Counted from the first letter of the stretch, positions 8,581-19,838 are shown. The stretch: 62,153 bases of DNA from Xenococcus sp. MO_188.B8 (GCA_030065615.1 JASJDR010000041.1:1-62153); one strand, 5' to 3'. A program made the numbers and translations. Notes: a model not told the origin generated them from the sequence alone.

Positions 8581-10527
8581 TTAAGTTATGTCAGGAGACT
8601 TAACCATTGTCGAGGGTAGCCAAAAAGTGAAAGTTGAACCTTCTCCTACCTGACTTTTTACGGTAATATTACCCCCCATCATTTCACAAAAACTTTTACA
8701 AATCGTCAATCCCAATCCCGTGCCAGAATATTTTTTAGTCGTACCGATATCTGCTTGAATAAAAGGCTTAAAGACATGTTTAACTTGAATAGGTTTCATG
8801 CCTATTCCGGTGTCAGAAATTTGGAAAATAATCCAATCTGAGGGCTGATGGCTAGTATTCGGGCTTTGATGTTCATGATCTTTCTTTAAGATAGGCATCT
8901 GACGACTGTCAATCAAAGCGGGTACGATATTTCTCGCCTGGCGAGTCACCGCAATCTTAATTTTTCCTTTATGGGTAAATTTTGCGGCATTACTGAGAAT
9001 ATTCAATAGGATCTGTTTAACTCTTTTGCGATCGCTGATCATAAATCCTAAATTATGTGATTCTTCGATCTCCAAAATATTGTTATTCTTGTACACCATT
9101 GGTGTTACTAAACTTCTGACTTCACTAAGTAAAGTGGTAATGTCAAACCTTTCGGGATAGATACTGGCTTTATCTGCTTCGAGTTTGGAAATATCTAAAA
9201 TATCTTCAATTAAGGTCAGCAAATGGGTTCCTGATTTTTGAATTTGATCGAGATCGGGGACAAAATCTGCATATCCTGACTCTTTGGCTTCTACCAATAA
9301 CAAATCACTCAAACCCAAAATTCCATTAAGAGGAGTCCTCAATTCGTGACTCATATTAGCCAGAAATTTAGTTTTAGCAATACTAGCGGCTTCGGCTGCT
9401 TCTTTAGCTCGTTTCAATTCTTCTTGAGCTATTTTACTATCAGTATTATCGCGAATAATTGCTAGAACTTCATTTCCTCCACAAACTACAATTCGAGCCT
9501 CAAAATAGCGTCGCCGGCGATCAACAAACCATTCATATTCAAAAATTTGAATTTTACCAGTTGCTAACGCTTTGGCAATAGATTCCTGAAAACGAATTGC
9601 CACCGCTGGAGGGAAAATTTCCTTGACATTTTTCCGTAATAATTCTGCAGTTAAAGAAAGACGCTCGGAAGAAATTTTAGTATCAATGAGAGTCCCTTGA
9701 TTATTGAATCGCCACATCAAATCAGGAATTGCATTTAGTAAGGCATGATTTTTGATTTCACTGGCTCTTAAATATTCTGCTCTATGTTGTAAGCCAGTAA
9801 CTAAATCTTCTATTTGTCTAGTCATGGCATTAAAACTATTCCCTAAGGTAGCCAGCTCATCAGGACTAGAAATATTTATATCTTGAGAAAAATTGCCTTG
9901 AGCTATATTATTTGTTGCTATGGTTATTGTTTGTATTGGTTCTGTAATCGAACGAGCTAAACTAGAAGCTATAATGATTCCGATTAGAGAGATCACAAAA
10001 GCCACGATAATTCCGCGATCGCGTATTTTAGCCAGTTGAGAAGCTAAATCTGCAGTTGATAATTCTAGACTAACCGAGCCAAATCTTTGACCATCTTTTA
10101 TGATTAATTTTCTAGCCAATAATTTATTAGATTGCCAAGCAAAACTAGCCTGATTATTATCAAAAATATCTTGAGAAAAATAATCATTAGAAAGTTGAGC
10201 TGCTATTGGTAATAAAGTATTTGTTTCGGCTACTACTTGACCTCGGTGATTATAAATTTTGGCGGATAAAATAGAATTATACTTGTGTAATTTATAGAGG
10301 ATTTCTTGTAGAGGTGAAATATTATTTTTTTTTAAACTTTCTACCGACATTAAAGATATGGTATCAAGTAAAAATTCTGCTTGTTGTTGTAGCTCTTGCT
10401 GAAAATTATTTTGTTGGCTAGCAAGAGATAACCCGGTGACTCCGGTAACAGCGCTAACAATAGCGATCGTCATTGTAGTGGTTATTTTGACCGTTAGGGT
10501 TATTTTTCTCCAGCTAAGATGAATCAT
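8581..10527 (-). CDS. membrane sensor histidine kinase (HAMP-PAS-HisKA-HATPase)
   Basis: A 648-residue sensor kinase. Membrane helix 1 (about 12-34), an extracytoplasmic sensor region (35-170) and membrane helix 2 (172-192) are followed by HAMP (193-245) and PAS (258-362). HisKA has the phospho-acceptor H394 in [14 protein letters not shown]. HATPase has the N-box [11 protein letters not shown] and the G-boxes SDTGIGM (571-577) and GTGLGL (602-607). All residues needed for autophosphorylation are present. There is no receiver domain and no adjacent response regulator, so its partner is elsewhere. Its upstream region carries a 200-base block also found upstream of the neighbouring CARDB gene. 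Confidence 0.9.
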   Translation of the reverse strand: MIHLSWRKITLTVKITTTMTIAIVSAVTGVTGLSLASQQNNFQQELQQQAEFLLDTISLMSVESLKKNNISPLQEILYKLHKYNSILSAKIYNHRGQVVAETNTLLPIAAQLSNDYFSQDIFDNNQASFAWQSNKLLARKLIIKDGQRFGSVSLELSTADLASQLAKIRDRGIIVAFVISLIGIIIASSLARSITEPIQTITIATNNIAQGNFSQDINISSPDELATLGNSFNAMTRQIEDLVTGLQHRAEYLRASEIKNHALLNAIPDLMWRFNNQGTLIDTKISSERLSLTAELLRKNVKEIFPPAVAIRFQESIAKALATGKIQIFEYEWFVDRRRRYFEARIVVCGGNEVLAIIRDNTDSKIAQEELKRAKEAAEAASIAKTKFLANMSHELRTPLNGILGLSDLLLVEAKESGYADFVPDLDQIQKSGTHLLTLIEDILDISKLEADKASIYPERFDITTLLSEVRSLVTPMVYKNNNILEIEESHNLGFMISDRKRVKQILLNILSNAAKFTHKGKIKIAVTRQARNIVPALIDSRQMPILKKDHEHQSPNTSHQPSDWIIFQISDTGIGMKPIQVKHVFKPFIQADIGTTKKYSGTGLGLTICKSFCEMMGGNITVKSQVGEGSTFTFWLPSTMVKSPDIT

Positions 10528-10681
10528 CGAGTTCGCCCTTTATAAATTCCCCATCTAAGTAAGATATTGCATCAGATTGTTCTTAGTTTTTTGTGATTTA
10601 TCTTGCTCACAATAATTTGACGAATTAGGATAAGATAATACATTTTGTGGTCATTTAAATCCTATAAATAATAAATAATTT

Positions 10682-10885
10682 AAGATGGTTATAATTCAAA
10701 AATCTTATTTTTAAGCAAAAATTTTGTAAATATTTTAACTTTATTCTGGATTTAGCTTATCAATAGCTATAAGTTGACAACCTCTGTGTTCTTACTGATC
10801 TTTATCTTTGGTCTTGATAAAATAAATTATTTCTTAAAGTTTTGATAATTATTAATTCAATATTTGATTAAGTTATATTTAAAAA
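10682..10885. repeat. AT-rich duplicated block, copy A
   Basis: About 200 bases that match 12100-12300 at most positions, for example the shared run TTTTTAAGCAAAAATTTTGT. The block lies between the histidine kinase start and the end of the short CARDB gene. Together with the duplicated CARDB coding sequence it marks a tandem duplication. The rest of the 10528-11185 gap holds AT-rich sequence and no gene that I can support. Confidence 0.75.
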
Positions 10886-11185
10886 TTTTTTCATTGATTA
10901 CAAATAACGGTAATGGGCAAGGAGTATTTTCTCATCGTTCATTCTTTATTTTTCAGCTCTTAGCCTTCACATTCCAACAGGATTTAGTATTACCTCATAA
11001 TTTTGATCAAAGCTATAAGTAGATACAAAAAAGGGAGTGAATATTTATCACCCCCGAAAAATCAATTTATTTAGTCATCACATCCCATGGATATATTAAT
11101 TCTCCTACTTAGGAAGTAATAGCAACCTATGCTTGAAGAAAAAATTACTTATTACTCATTACTTCCCCTTAGCGGCATTAGATAC

Positions 11186-12061
11186 CTATATTACATCCCC
11201 GATATATATCTCCACATAATCCTCTACAGGAGCAAACAAACTATTATTAAGTTCATAAAATTCATCAACTTCTGCAAACACATCACTTTGCATTCCAAGA
11301 TAATATTTACCAGGTTTAATACCTTCAGGAATCTGTAAATCAATCTCCTGCATACCAGTACTATCAAATGCTCCTAAGGTAATTACTTCGGAAAACTGGT
11401 CTCCATACAAAGCATAAAGCTCAATATTATCAATGTCCTCAACTTTAATTGTCTCATGCTTATTTAAGTAATCTTCTGTCAAGAGATAGAAATGTGTTGC
11501 GGAAAATGGGACATCTTCGCCACCTTTATTGACAACTTCATACTCAGCAGTAAAGACCTCTCCTGGCTGTAGGGGATCATCTTCTGAGTTCTCATCCAAG
11601 ACAGCCAAATGTTGATTAAATAAATCCCCAGGTCCATCAATATAAATCTCTACATAATCAAGATTATTGAATTCATTAGTTTCGGGAACCTCATTATCAT
11701 CATCAGTCTGCATCACAAGATAGTATTTTCCAGCAGAGACATTATGGGGAACTTGCAAAGTTATATCCTGAGTCCCAGTGTAGTCGTAGGGTTCTAGATC
11801 AATCAAGAACGAATCACGATCTCCGAGTAAACCATAGAGATCGTGAAAATCAATATCCCGATCAGTAATTTGCTGATGAGACTGGACAAAATCTTCTGTA
11901 GCGATGTAGAAGTTGTTAGCGAAATAGGGAGCATCTCCGCCACCAGCATTTAATGCAGCATACTGAACATGGAATAGATCTCCAGGTTTTAAAGGTTTAT
12001 TCTGGGGAACTTCATCTACTATCTGCAAACCAGCACTTATTAAATCCGCTTTTTCAGGCAT
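11186..12061 (-). CDS. short CARDB-repeat protein (partial duplicate of its neighbour)
   Basis: The 291-residue acidic product consists of two CARDB-type beta-sandwich repeats (about 5-140 and 145-291). Each repeat holds the pattern NNFYIATEDF or THFYLLTEDY, then G-K-Y-Y-L and an E-x-NE-x-NN turn. It is closely similar over its whole length to the last two repeats of the 978-residue protein encoded just upstream, starting at matching PEK residues. It has no signal peptide. CARDB repeats are usually adhesion or spacing modules of surface proteins, so the role is probably extracellular by an unknown route. The gene is best explained as a 3'-end duplication that acquired its own start. Confidence 0.8.
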   Translation of the reverse strand: MPEKADLISAGLQIVDEVPQNKPLKPGDLFHVQYAALNAGGGDAPYFANNFYIATEDFVQSHQQITDRDIDFHDLYGLLGDRDSFLIDLEPYDYTGTQDITLQVPHNVSAGKYYLVMQTDDDNEVPETNEFNNLDYVEIYIDGPGDLFNQHLAVLDENSEDDPLQPGEVFTAEYEVVNKGGEDVPFSATHFYLLTEDYLNKHETIKVEDIDNIELYALYGDQFSEVITLGAFDSTGMQEIDLQIPEGIKPGKYYLGMQSDVFAEVDEFYELNNSLFAPVEDYVEIYIGDVI

Positions 12062-12099
12062 TTTGTGTTCTTTTTTAATCCTAGAAACAATAAATACTT

Positions 12100-12300
12100 G
12101 AGACGGTTATAATCAAAAATTTTATTTTTAAGCAAAAATTTTGTAAATATTTTAACTTTATTCTAGATGTAGCTTATCAATAGCTATAAGTTTATAAACT
12201 CTGTGTTTTTACTGATTTTTATATTTGGTCTTGATAAAATAAATTATTTCTTAAAGTTTCAACAATTATTTATTTGATATTTTATTAATTTATATTTACA
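12100..12300. repeat. AT-rich duplicated block, copy B
   Basis: This is the counterpart of 10682-10885. It lies immediately upstream of the short CARDB gene and downstream of the long one. The following 12310-12435 also matches the 3' flank of the short gene around the shared run CTTAGCGGCA, so gene end and flank were copied together. Confidence 0.75.
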
Positions 12301-12435
12301 AAGTTTGCTATTAATTATAAATATTTTTACATTTTTTCTTATTTGCCAATAGTAAGATTAGGAAGAAAAAAAAGAAGTGAATAATAATCCACTCCTGAAA
12401 AACTCTTATTACTTTTGCTTAGCGGCACTGGATAC

Positions 12436-15372
12436 CTATACTACATCCCCAATATGTATCTCCACATGATCCTCTACAGGAGCAAACAAACTATTATTAA
12501 GTTCATTACTCTCCTCAACTTCTTCAAACAAATCACTTTGAATACCAAGAAAATATTTACCAGGTTCAATGTCATCAGGAATCTGTAAAGAAATCTCCTG
12601 CTTACCAGTAGTTTCGCCTGCTTCTAGGGAGATGACTTCAGTAAATTCGTCTCCATACAAAGCATAAAGATCCATACTATCAATGTCCTCAACATTAATT
12701 GTCTCATGCTCATTTAAGTAATCTTCTGTTAAGAGATAGAAATGTGTTGCAAAAAATGGGACATCTTCGCCACCTTTATTGACAACTTCATACTCAGCAG
12801 AAAAGATCTCCCCTGGCTGTAGAGGGTTATCTTCAGAGACATTATCCAAGACCTCCAAATGTTGATTAAATAAATCTGCCGGTCCATCAAGATAAATTTC
12901 TACATAATGTATATTATTGAATTCATCAGGTTCTTGTACTTCATCATAATCATCAGTCTGCATCACAAGATAATGTTTGCCAGCAGAAGAGACATTATGA
13001 GGAAGTTGTAAAGTAATTTCCTTCGTTCCTGTATGGTCATAGGGTCCTAATTGCATCAAGAACGAATCAAAATCTCCAACTAAACCATAGAGACTATGGG
13101 AATCGAGATCCTCATTAGTAATTGGCTGATGAGACTTGACAAAATCTTCTGTAGCAATGTAGAAGTTGTTGCCAAAAAATGGTGCATCGCCACTACCAGT
13201 ATTGAGCACACTATACTCAACCTTAAAGTGATCTCCTGCTTCTACAGGATTATGCTCAGAAGAACCGTGATCGACTAGATGTAAGCTAGCACCTACTAAA
13301 TCAGCTCCTTTTTCTGGGTGCGTCCCGACAACTTCAACTGTATCAGAATCCAAATATTGACCTTGATTTTGATTATTTTTGTGAGACATTTCCACAACCT
13401 GATGAGCGCCGTCGATGATCATTCCCAAATAGTAAGTGCCATCGAAGTTCGACCAAATCTCATGACTAGCGTCGGGTAAATGGTAGGTTCCCCAATTGAT
13501 CCCAGTATGGCTAAATCCATGAACACCTGATTTAATTAACTGCTCACCAATCTTATAATCATTAGGGGATATATAGGGGTTACTAGAAAGGTAAAACTCT
13601 ACATTAAATGGTCCTGAATGACTGACTTCTTGGTTGGTAATCTGATAAGCAATATCCACTGCTTGTCCTGGGTATGTTCTATGACCACCATGAGAAGGAT
13701 ATACAGCGAAATGACTACCATATAAATCGGCAACATTTATGCCAGAGATGGCATGGACATCACTATCGAATTTATAGCCCATATTGGCGTTATTCGATTC
13801 TTTGTATTCAGGATTGGCATCTCCCGGATCGATTATGGCTCCAAAGAAGTAACTACCATTACCGTTGTACTTCCAGAATGGGTGATCTTCGCTGGGAAGA
13901 GTCAAAGATAGATCGATCATCCCAGTTTTGCTATAGGCGTCTAAACCATCAGTAAAATCGTAAGAACCTATTTCGATATCATTAGTCGAGATATATTCAT
14001 TATTAGAAAGGTAGAACTTTACATTAAAACCATCGGATCTAACGTGAGATAGATTAGCTGCTGAATATTCTAAATGTACTGTTCCTCCTGGTTTATAGTC
14101 TCCAGAAAGAAGATTGAAATAGGAGTTAGTTAGTTCGGTAACTATATTGTGAAGACCATCGAGAGCTCCACCGGTGCCATCGTAATCTAATAACTCACCA
14201 GTATTGAAGTTATTAACTTCGTTATTCTCTTTTACTTCATTGTCGCCATCAACTATGACTCCAACATAGTATCGACCATCATTGATCGCAGGAAAGTGAT
14301 CAGGCAAAATTAGATCAACTGTGCCTCTGCCATATTTTCCCGCACTCAGATCATCTGTAAATCGCTCAGAACCAATATAAATATCATTGGTATTAATATC
14401 TGGGTCCGTGGAAACATAAAAATGAAGATTAAAATCTTGAGACAGATATCCTAGTCCACCATTGCGAATCCCGTAGTCAATCAGCAGATTTTGTCCTGGT
14501 TTATATAGTTTGACATCCTCTTGACGGACATTGAACTCAACAGCGTGCAGGTCAACCCAAGATTCTTGAAAAATTGTGTTGATACTATAGTCGAGTCCTT
14601 CTTTCTGATTTGAGTTTTTGTTGAACCTGTGAGATTCGTAAGTCTCACCAGGCTCATTGATTATCATGCCCAGGCTATAGTATCCAGAACCTTCCCAAAA
14701 ATCATCGAATCCATGGGGAAGATTGAAAGAATGGTGGATAACACCCGTACTATGACCGCTCTCTAAACCGCCAACTTCGTGGGAACCAATGAAGTAATCA
14801 TCTGTGGAGATCGGGTGGCGACGGTTATCAGTTTCATTAGAGATATAAAAGTCTACCTTGAATTTGTCGGCATGACCATCTCCATGATTGAAAAGACTAA
14901 AATCAATATCGGCTTTAATATTCCCATCGGCGTCTTGAGTGAAGCTACTAACGGAAAAATGATCTCCTTTTACTGGGATGTATAAATCTTTAATGTCGAT
15001 CGCGTCATGGGTCAGAAATTGTCGGTAAGCGGACGAAGAACCCAAGTCAATGGCATTATTATTTTCGATTAATGGTCCAATAAAATAAGTAGCATTTTTG
15101 TCATCCAACCAAAACTTATCATGGGCGGGTGGGAGGTGCAAACTAGTTTTAAGCATTCCTGAAGGAACACCACCAGCAATACTGTGAATGTCATAGGAAC
15201 CAATTTCATAATCCCCAGTAGAAATCCAGCTATTACGAGACAGATAAAATTTTACTTTAACTCCTTCGATCAGAGTATCCTTATTATTTTGAATATTGAA
15301 TAGGACATCAACCCAATCGTCCGCATGGGCAGAATGCGGCAGTACCTGGAACGTTTTAGTAGTTAAATCCAT
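12436..15372 (-). CDS. large CARDB-repeat protein
   Basis: A 978-residue acidic protein built almost entirely of about seven CARDB-like repeats of 120-150 residues. Repeats 1-5 share FYLSNNEYISTNDIEIGSYD-type strands, a LTLP...FW segment, a YYxGxIID strand and an E-x-NN turn. Repeats 6-7 are of the second type, shared with the short neighbour. No signal peptide, LPXTG, membrane anchor or calcium-binding RTX nonapeptides are visible. Such proteins usually act outside the cell as matrix or adhesion fibres. The D/N-rich turns suggest calcium binding, which is inference. The export route is unknown. Confidence 0.8.
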   Translation of the reverse strand: MDLTTKTFQVLPHSAHADDWVDVLFNIQNNKDTLIEGVKVKFYLSRNSWISTGDYEIGSYDIHSIAGGVPSGMLKTSLHLPPAHDKFWLDDKNATYFIGPLIENNNAIDLGSSSAYRQFLTHDAIDIKDLYIPVKGDHFSVSSFTQDADGNIKADIDFSLFNHGDGHADKFKVDFYISNETDNRRHPISTDDYFIGSHEVGGLESGHSTGVIHHSFNLPHGFDDFWEGSGYYSLGMIINEPGETYESHRFNKNSNQKEGLDYSINTIFQESWVDLHAVEFNVRQEDVKLYKPGQNLLIDYGIRNGGLGYLSQDFNLHFYVSTDPDINTNDIYIGSERFTDDLSAGKYGRGTVDLILPDHFPAINDGRYYVGVIVDGDNEVKENNEVNNFNTGELLDYDGTGGALDGLHNIVTELTNSYFNLLSGDYKPGGTVHLEYSAANLSHVRSDGFNVKFYLSNNEYISTNDIEIGSYDFTDGLDAYSKTGMIDLSLTLPSEDHPFWKYNGNGSYFFGAIIDPGDANPEYKESNNANMGYKFDSDVHAISGINVADLYGSHFAVYPSHGGHRTYPGQAVDIAYQITNQEVSHSGPFNVEFYLSSNPYISPNDYKIGEQLIKSGVHGFSHTGINWGTYHLPDASHEIWSNFDGTYYLGMIIDGAHQVVEMSHKNNQNQGQYLDSDTVEVVGTHPEKGADLVGASLHLVDHGSSEHNPVEAGDHFKVEYSVLNTGSGDAPFFGNNFYIATEDFVKSHQPITNEDLDSHSLYGLVGDFDSFLMQLGPYDHTGTKEITLQLPHNVSSAGKHYLVMQTDDYDEVQEPDEFNNIHYVEIYLDGPADLFNQHLEVLDNVSEDNPLQPGEIFSAEYEVVNKGGEDVPFFATHFYLLTEDYLNEHETINVEDIDSMDLYALYGDEFTEVISLEAGETTGKQEISLQIPDDIEPGKYFLGIQSDLFEEVEESNELNNSLFAPVEDHVEIHIGDVV

Positions 15373-15472
15373 AATCTATTGTCTATCTATAAACGAAATT
15401 GTTACTTTTTCCCTGTCTTCATCTGTTTAATATTATTTATATTTTGTTTTTTTTGAACTTGGTAAATACGCT

Positions 15473-15550
15473 AATCTTTAAGTAAAAATTATGTAAAGTT
15501 ACTCTTTGAGTTTTTGTGTGAACACTGATATTTTTTTTGTCAAAAAAGAA
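15473..15550. repeat. possible third, diverged copy of the CARDB upstream block
   Basis: About 100 bases upstream of the long CARDB start there is AATCTTTAAGTAAAAATTAT, followed by a TGTG...ACTGAT...TTTGTC order. This parallels the start and middle of blocks A and B, with a deletion. It could be a common promoter-region element of the kinase and CARDB genes. The match is partial. Confidence 0.4.
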
Positions 15551-15859
15551 GAGAATACTGACTATTTTTTATTGGGAAGTATATCTATTTAATTGAGTAT
15601 ACCTATTGCTAACCAAAATTATCATGATTATTGCTTAAGCAAAACTACTGAAAAAAAAATACCTAGGTATTTGTAATCAAAGATGGTAATTATTTTTCTG
15701 ATAGTAATCGTCAAATATCTGAGATAAAGCATTATAATGATTTGAGGTGCGATGGTGAATTATGAGCATCAATACACAACTCAAATAATTTTTTAGTGCT
15801 CGAAACTTTTGAGAACAAGAACTCAGGAGTTAGGTAATACTTCTGATAATTTAAAAGAA

Positions 15860-16200
15860 CTTTGATGCTATTCGCTATCCTCTGATGACAGCTTTCTGTA
15901 TCCAACGTAGCCAAGAGATTACCGATAATCTGATTGCGTTACTGATTCAAATTATTCACGAAGTTAGAGGAAGCCCCGTCTTCTCTTGGTGCGCGTTCCC
16001 TTGCGGATTAAAAATTCCGCGGGGTCGGCTTTCACGGCGGGGTCTCTCTGACCGTCTTATGATTGAATAGCGATGGCACCTTTGATATTTAGTCACGTCA
16101 ATCCTTATGGTCTGTTTAAGCCTTAAGATGAAGGAAAGGATATCAAAGTTATCGCAACCATTGTTGGCTTAGAAAATTAGTGAAAATAAATAATCTTCCT
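15860..16200 (+). other. unassigned coding remnants split by palindromic repeats
   Basis: Short open stretches here look like protein that has lost its frame: TAFCIQRSQEITDNLIALL near 15885, and APLIFSHVNPYGLFKP then a stop near 16078. They may be pieces of one old gene, perhaps a transposase. I cannot assign a family. Two palindromic elements interrupt or border them. Confidence 0.3.
15958..16058. repeat. compound palindromic element with nested insertion
   Basis: It begins GAAGTTAGAGGAAGCCCCGT and ends ACGGCGGGGTCTCTCTGAC, exactly like the simpler element at 16254-16302. Its loop, however, is replaced by a second element whose reverse strand reads GACCCCGCG...GCAAGGGAACGCGCACCAAG. That second element occurs alone or in other contexts at 33362-33472 and 61964-62010. 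One repeat has therefore entered the loop of another. Confidence 0.75.
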
Positions 16201-16253
16201 GTCTCTCCCGATCAAGCTTATTGATAATTGTTCGAGTGGACTTAATATAACTC

Positions 16254-16302
16254 ACGAAGTTAGAGGAAGCCCCGTCGTTTTACGGCGGGGTCTCTCTGAC
16301 TC
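16254..16302. repeat. simple palindromic element GCCCCGT...ACGGCGGGG
   Basis: This is the uninterrupted form of the 15958-16058 element: CCCCGTCGTTTTACGGCGGGG between the same flanks GTTAGAGGAAG and TCTCTCTGAC. The core CCGTCGTTTTACGGCGG also occurs inside the FIST-GGDEF gene at 23449-23465. Confidence 0.7.
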
Positions 16303-16351
16303 CTCGGCTAAACCGCGTCTAGTTTGAAACCTGTAGTTTTCGTGATTGATT

Positions 16352-16500
16352 GGGGGAACGCCCTAAAGGATATGCGGAGCGGTATGCTTTAGCATATGCA
16401 GAGCGGTATCCTTTAGGACTAGCTTCACGTCGCGCACGGGGCGTACAAGCTTTTGAGGTTTCCTCGAAAGACAGCCCCTCACCAAGAGAAGGAACGCCGA
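16352..16500. repeat. GCGGAGCGGTATGC-type repeat island
   Basis: It holds internal repeats such as GCGGAGCGGTATGC and GCAGAGCGGTATCC with AAAGGATATG/CTTTAGCATATG arms, then a GAGGTTTCCTCGAAAG hairpin-like part and ACCAAGAGAAGGAACGCC. The island at 41238-41300 has related pieces (GAAGCGGTATCCTTGAGGAC). Both strands are open over about 200 bases only because of the repeat composition. I do not regard either frame as a gene. Confidence 0.65.
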
Positions 16501-16521
16501 CTTGCAACACATACAATTTAG

Positions 16522-16550
16522 GTAGGGGTTTGGCAGTGCCAAACCCCTAC
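16522..16550. repeat. perfect 29-base palindrome with GTAG...CTAC ends, possible ppc terminator
   Basis: A single-base centre separates arms GTAGGGGTTTGGCA and TGCCAAACCCCTAC. It lies 37 bases past the ppc stop and could end ppc transcription. There is no U-run typical of an intrinsic terminator. It shares its GTAG/CTAC ends with the palindromes at 37550 and 48528. Confidence 0.7.
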
Positions 16551-16586
16551 ATTATCTGCAGTCGAGTCGACCCCTAACTTACTGAT

Positions 16587-19500
16587 TTAGCCTGTATTCC
16601 TCATTCCTGCTGCAATACCATTAATTGTTAGCATGGCGCCTCGTAGTAGTTCTTCTTTACTAGAAGGACGGAAATGGACTAATTGAGATTCTTTATTAAA
16701 TTCTCGCAATCTCTCAATCAGAGCAACTTGTAAAAATCCTAGAGGAACAATTGTGCCATTACGCAACTGTACCGATCTCTGTAATTCAGGATCACTATCA
16801 AGAAGTTTTTTCTGATTAGTGATCGTTAAGATTAACTCTTTGGTCAGATTATATTCTTCTTTAATTTGAGCAAATAAATTAAGAAAACGCTCTTTATCCT
16901 CAGGACTTGCCAACTTAATAACATAATGCTCGGCTATTTGCATATCTGCTTTAGCTAGAGTCATTTCAACTTTAGAAATTACCATTCTAAAGAAAGGCCA
17001 TTTAATGTAAAAATAGCGCATTAAGTTAAGATTCTTCTCTGGTTCTTGTTCGAGGAACTCTTTGAGCGCTGTACCGACTCCATACCAAGCAGGAAGTAGA
17101 AAACGGCTTTGTGTCCAACTAAAAACCCAAGGAATTGCTCTTAAACTACTAATATCCTTCTTCTTATTGCTATTTTTGCCTGGGCGCTTGGAAGGACGCG
17201 AACCAATCTGTAACTGACTAATAACATCTATGGGAGTTGAAGACAGGAAGAAATCGACAAAATCTGGTTGTTCGTATACTAGAGAACGATACACTGATCG
17301 CGATCGCGTTGCCAACTCTTCCATGATTTCATTCCAGGGTTCTACCCGATCGAAACCACTACCCAATAAACTAGATTGAATCACGGCAGTAGCGATAGTT
17401 TCTAAGTTATAGAGTGCCAATTCAGAAAAAGAATATTTAGAAGCGAGGACTTCTCCTTGTTCGGTAATCTTGATTTTTCCTTTGATCGTATCCGTCGGTT
17501 GGGCGAGAATCGCGGCATAAGCAGGACCTCCTCCTCTACCTACAGAACCGCCTCTACCATGGAACAGTCGTAGGGTAATGCCGTAATTAGAAGCAACTTG
17601 CTGTAAGGCTTTTTGTGCTTTGTGAATTTCCCAATTACTACTTAAAAATCCTGAATCTTTATTACTGTCAGAATAGCCCAACATAATCTCTTGCAAATTG
17701 GTCGGACTTAAAGCTGGGATCACGGTTTCAATAATTTCCGCATCTTCTACTTGCTCCATTTGCTCATATCCTCCGGCTAAAGCCGCACGATACAAGGGCA
17801 ACTCGAATAATTCTGTCATCACTGAAGGTGCCCGCTTGAGATCTTCTACTGTTTCAAATAGAGGAACAATTCGCAGATTAGCTTGACCAGTTACCGGATC
17901 GTACAATCCTGCTTCCTGAGCCAGCAGCATCACCTCTAGAACATCACTAACATGATTAGTCATGCTAATGATATAGGTTTTACAAATACCCAAACCAAAT
18001 TCTCGTTGCAAGGTACGTAGAATCTGAAAAGTCTCAATAATTTCGTTCGTTTTTTCGGAAAAAGGCATTTCCGCAGGAATCAGCGGACGACGCGTCTGTA
18101 ATTCCTTAACTAACCAAGCTGTTTTTTCGGGTTCGGTCAGCTCATTGTAGGATTTAGGTAAAATACCTAAATAATTTGCTATTTCTGAGATCGCATCTGA
18201 GTGGCGAGAAGACTCCTGACGGAAATCTAATTGAGTGAGAATAAAACCAAAAACTTCTACTTGACAGATAATACTATCTAATTCGCGACAAGTTAGATTG
18301 GTTGCTGCCAGACTTTGTTGTATGGAAGTCAAATCTTTTAAAAATTCAGCTTCATCACGATAAATATTGTCATTTTGGGGTTTTCCTGAGCGATTCGCTA
18401 AAATTCGATTACGCTCCTTGGTATTTTTTAATTTTTCTTCAATATAGGCAATTTTTAAGCGATAAGGTTCTTGTCGATAACGCATTGCCAGTTTCTCGTA
18501 TATTTCTGGCATTTGTTGGCGATCTTGTTCGAGGGAATCTAATAATTCTGGAAGTACACTACTCCAATGTAGAGATAAGCTTAAAAGCTCTCGTAATTGC
18601 TCAACAGATTTGAGATATTTATCTAAAACAATGCCTCTTTGATAACAAGCAGTTTCCCAGGTTACTTGAGGAGTTACAAAAGGGTTACCATCGCGATCTG
18701 CACCTACCCAAGAACCAAAGTAACAGAAATTATTAGGCGGAGTAGATAGATGGGGAAAAGATCTTTTCAAAGCTTGTTTGAGACGATGGGACAGTTGGGG
18801 AATCACATCAAATAAAACTTCTTGGAAATAATGCAGCGCGTAATCTACTTCGTCAAGCACTGTGGGTTTAAACTGATGTAATTCATCAGTCCGCCACCAG
18901 AGACGAATTTCTTCCATCAATTGATTAGTCGCTTCTTCTGTGGCCCAAGAATTAGTCAAATCCATTTCTGGTTTTGCCTCTTCTACCAAGTCAAGTTGGC
19001 GTAGAAAGTCGGAAATTCGCCTTTGTTTTTTGCGGATTGTATGGCGGACGATTTCTGTGGGATGGGCGGTAAAGACTAAACGGATGTCCAATTGATCCAA
19101 GAGCCTTTGAATCATCCGTGGTGGCATATTAATTTCTTTGAGGTAAGGAAATAACCATTGAAAGGTTTCTGCTTGGGGAAGTTTCTTGTTTTGTTCTAGC
19201 CAAATTTCTTCTAAACCATCAGCCCCTGGTATGCGAGAAGATTCTAAATGCTCTGGGGAGAAGATTTGTGCATTGCCATTGCTAATAGAATTAGGCTTTA
19301 CTAGATCTTGATGGCGGGACAGTTTTTGTTTTTGCTGTTCGTAATGCTGTTCAACGATATTAATTAATTGAAAATAGAGTGCAAAAGCTCTAGCAGCCTG
19401 GATCGCATCTTCTATGGGTAACTTTTGAATTAATTGGGGTACAGAAGATTGTGGTAGATCTTGAACTTGTCCTTCAGGAGAAGAAATGGCACGCATTTGT

Positions 19501-19649
19501 TGAAGCAAGTCTACCATTTCCTGTCCGCATTCAGACCTGAGCACCGATTCCCATAATTGCTCAATGGCTTTTAATCTACGACGTAAGGGAAGTCCAGAGC
19601 TAGGAAGAGGACTAACTTCTGATGATGAAACTTGAAGCAACGAACTCAT
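16587..19649 (-). CDS. ppc: phosphoenolpyruvate carboxylase
   Basis: The enzyme carboxylates PEP with bicarbonate to oxaloacetate, the main anaplerotic reaction of cyanobacteria. Seen motifs are the catalytic [20 protein letters not shown] (His about 196), [14 protein letters not shown], the glycine loop [33 protein letters not shown], and the conserved end GMRNTG. The length of 1,020 residues suits the family. The start is ATG 19649 with GGGAG five bases ahead; a TTG 12 bases upstream is less likely. It has its own transcription unit, and a palindrome lies just downstream. Confidence 0.97.
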   Translation of the reverse strand: MSSLLQVSSSEVSPLPSSGLPLRRRLKAIEQLWESVLRSECGQEMVDLLQQMRAISSPEGQVQDLPQSSVPQLIQKLPIEDAIQAARAFALYFQLINIVEQHYEQQKQKLSRHQDLVKPNSISNGNAQIFSPEHLESSRIPGADGLEEIWLEQNKKLPQAETFQWLFPYLKEINMPPRMIQRLLDQLDIRLVFTAHPTEIVRHTIRKKQRRISDFLRQLDLVEEAKPEMDLTNSWATEEATNQLMEEIRLWWRTDELHQFKPTVLDEVDYALHYFQEVLFDVIPQLSHRLKQALKRSFPHLSTPPNNFCYFGSWVGADRDGNPFVTPQVTWETACYQRGIVLDKYLKSVEQLRELLSLSLHWSSVLPELLDSLEQDRQQMPEIYEKLAMRYRQEPYRLKIAYIEEKLKNTKERNRILANRSGKPQNDNIYRDEAEFLKDLTSIQQSLAATNLTCRELDSIICQVEVFGFILTQLDFRQESSRHSDAISEIANYLGILPKSYNELTEPEKTAWLVKELQTRRPLIPAEMPFSEKTNEIIETFQILRTLQREFGLGICKTYIISMTNHVSDVLEVMLLAQEAGLYDPVTGQANLRIVPLFETVEDLKRAPSVMTELFELPLYRAALAGGYEQMEQVEDAEIIETVIPALSPTNLQEIMLGYSDSNKDSGFLSSNWEIHKAQKALQQVASNYGITLRLFHGRGGSVGRGGGPAYAAILAQPTDTIKGKIKITEQGEVLASKYSFSELALYNLETIATAVIQSSLLGSGFDRVEPWNEIMEELATRSRSVYRSLVYEQPDFVDFFLSSTPIDVISQLQIGSRPSKRPGKNSNKKKDISSLRAIPWVFSWTQSRFLLPAWYGVGTALKEFLEQEPEKNLNLMRYFYIKWPFFRMVISKVEMTLAKADMQIAEHYVIKLASPEDKERFLNLFAQIKEEYNLTKELILTITNQKKLLDSDPELQRSVQLRNGTIVPLGFLQVALIERLREFNKESQLVHFRPSSKEELLRGAMLTINGIAAGMRNTG

Positions 19650-19838
19650 AACAACTCCCAATGGTTAGTACAAATGATCTAAATTGATGACAAACAAAGT
19701 TGTGGGCATCTCATCTTGACAAAGACAATATTGCCAAGCAATAACCTCTACCTTTTGCTTAAAATCCTACGATCTTTTGGTACGCGGATCTACTTAAGAG
19801 ATTTTGAAATTATTTTTAGCTTTTTGAATAATGATTAA

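Noticed and set aside
12436..15372. RTX-type secreted toxin or adhesin
   Set aside because: There are no GGxGxDxUx nonapeptides and no adjacent type I secretion genes; the repeats are CARDB-like.
16319..16577. Overlapping frames on both strands of 65-75 codons
   Set aside because: Both consist of GCGGAGCGGTATGC-type palindromic repeats; the frames are open because of composition and have no protein-like pattern.
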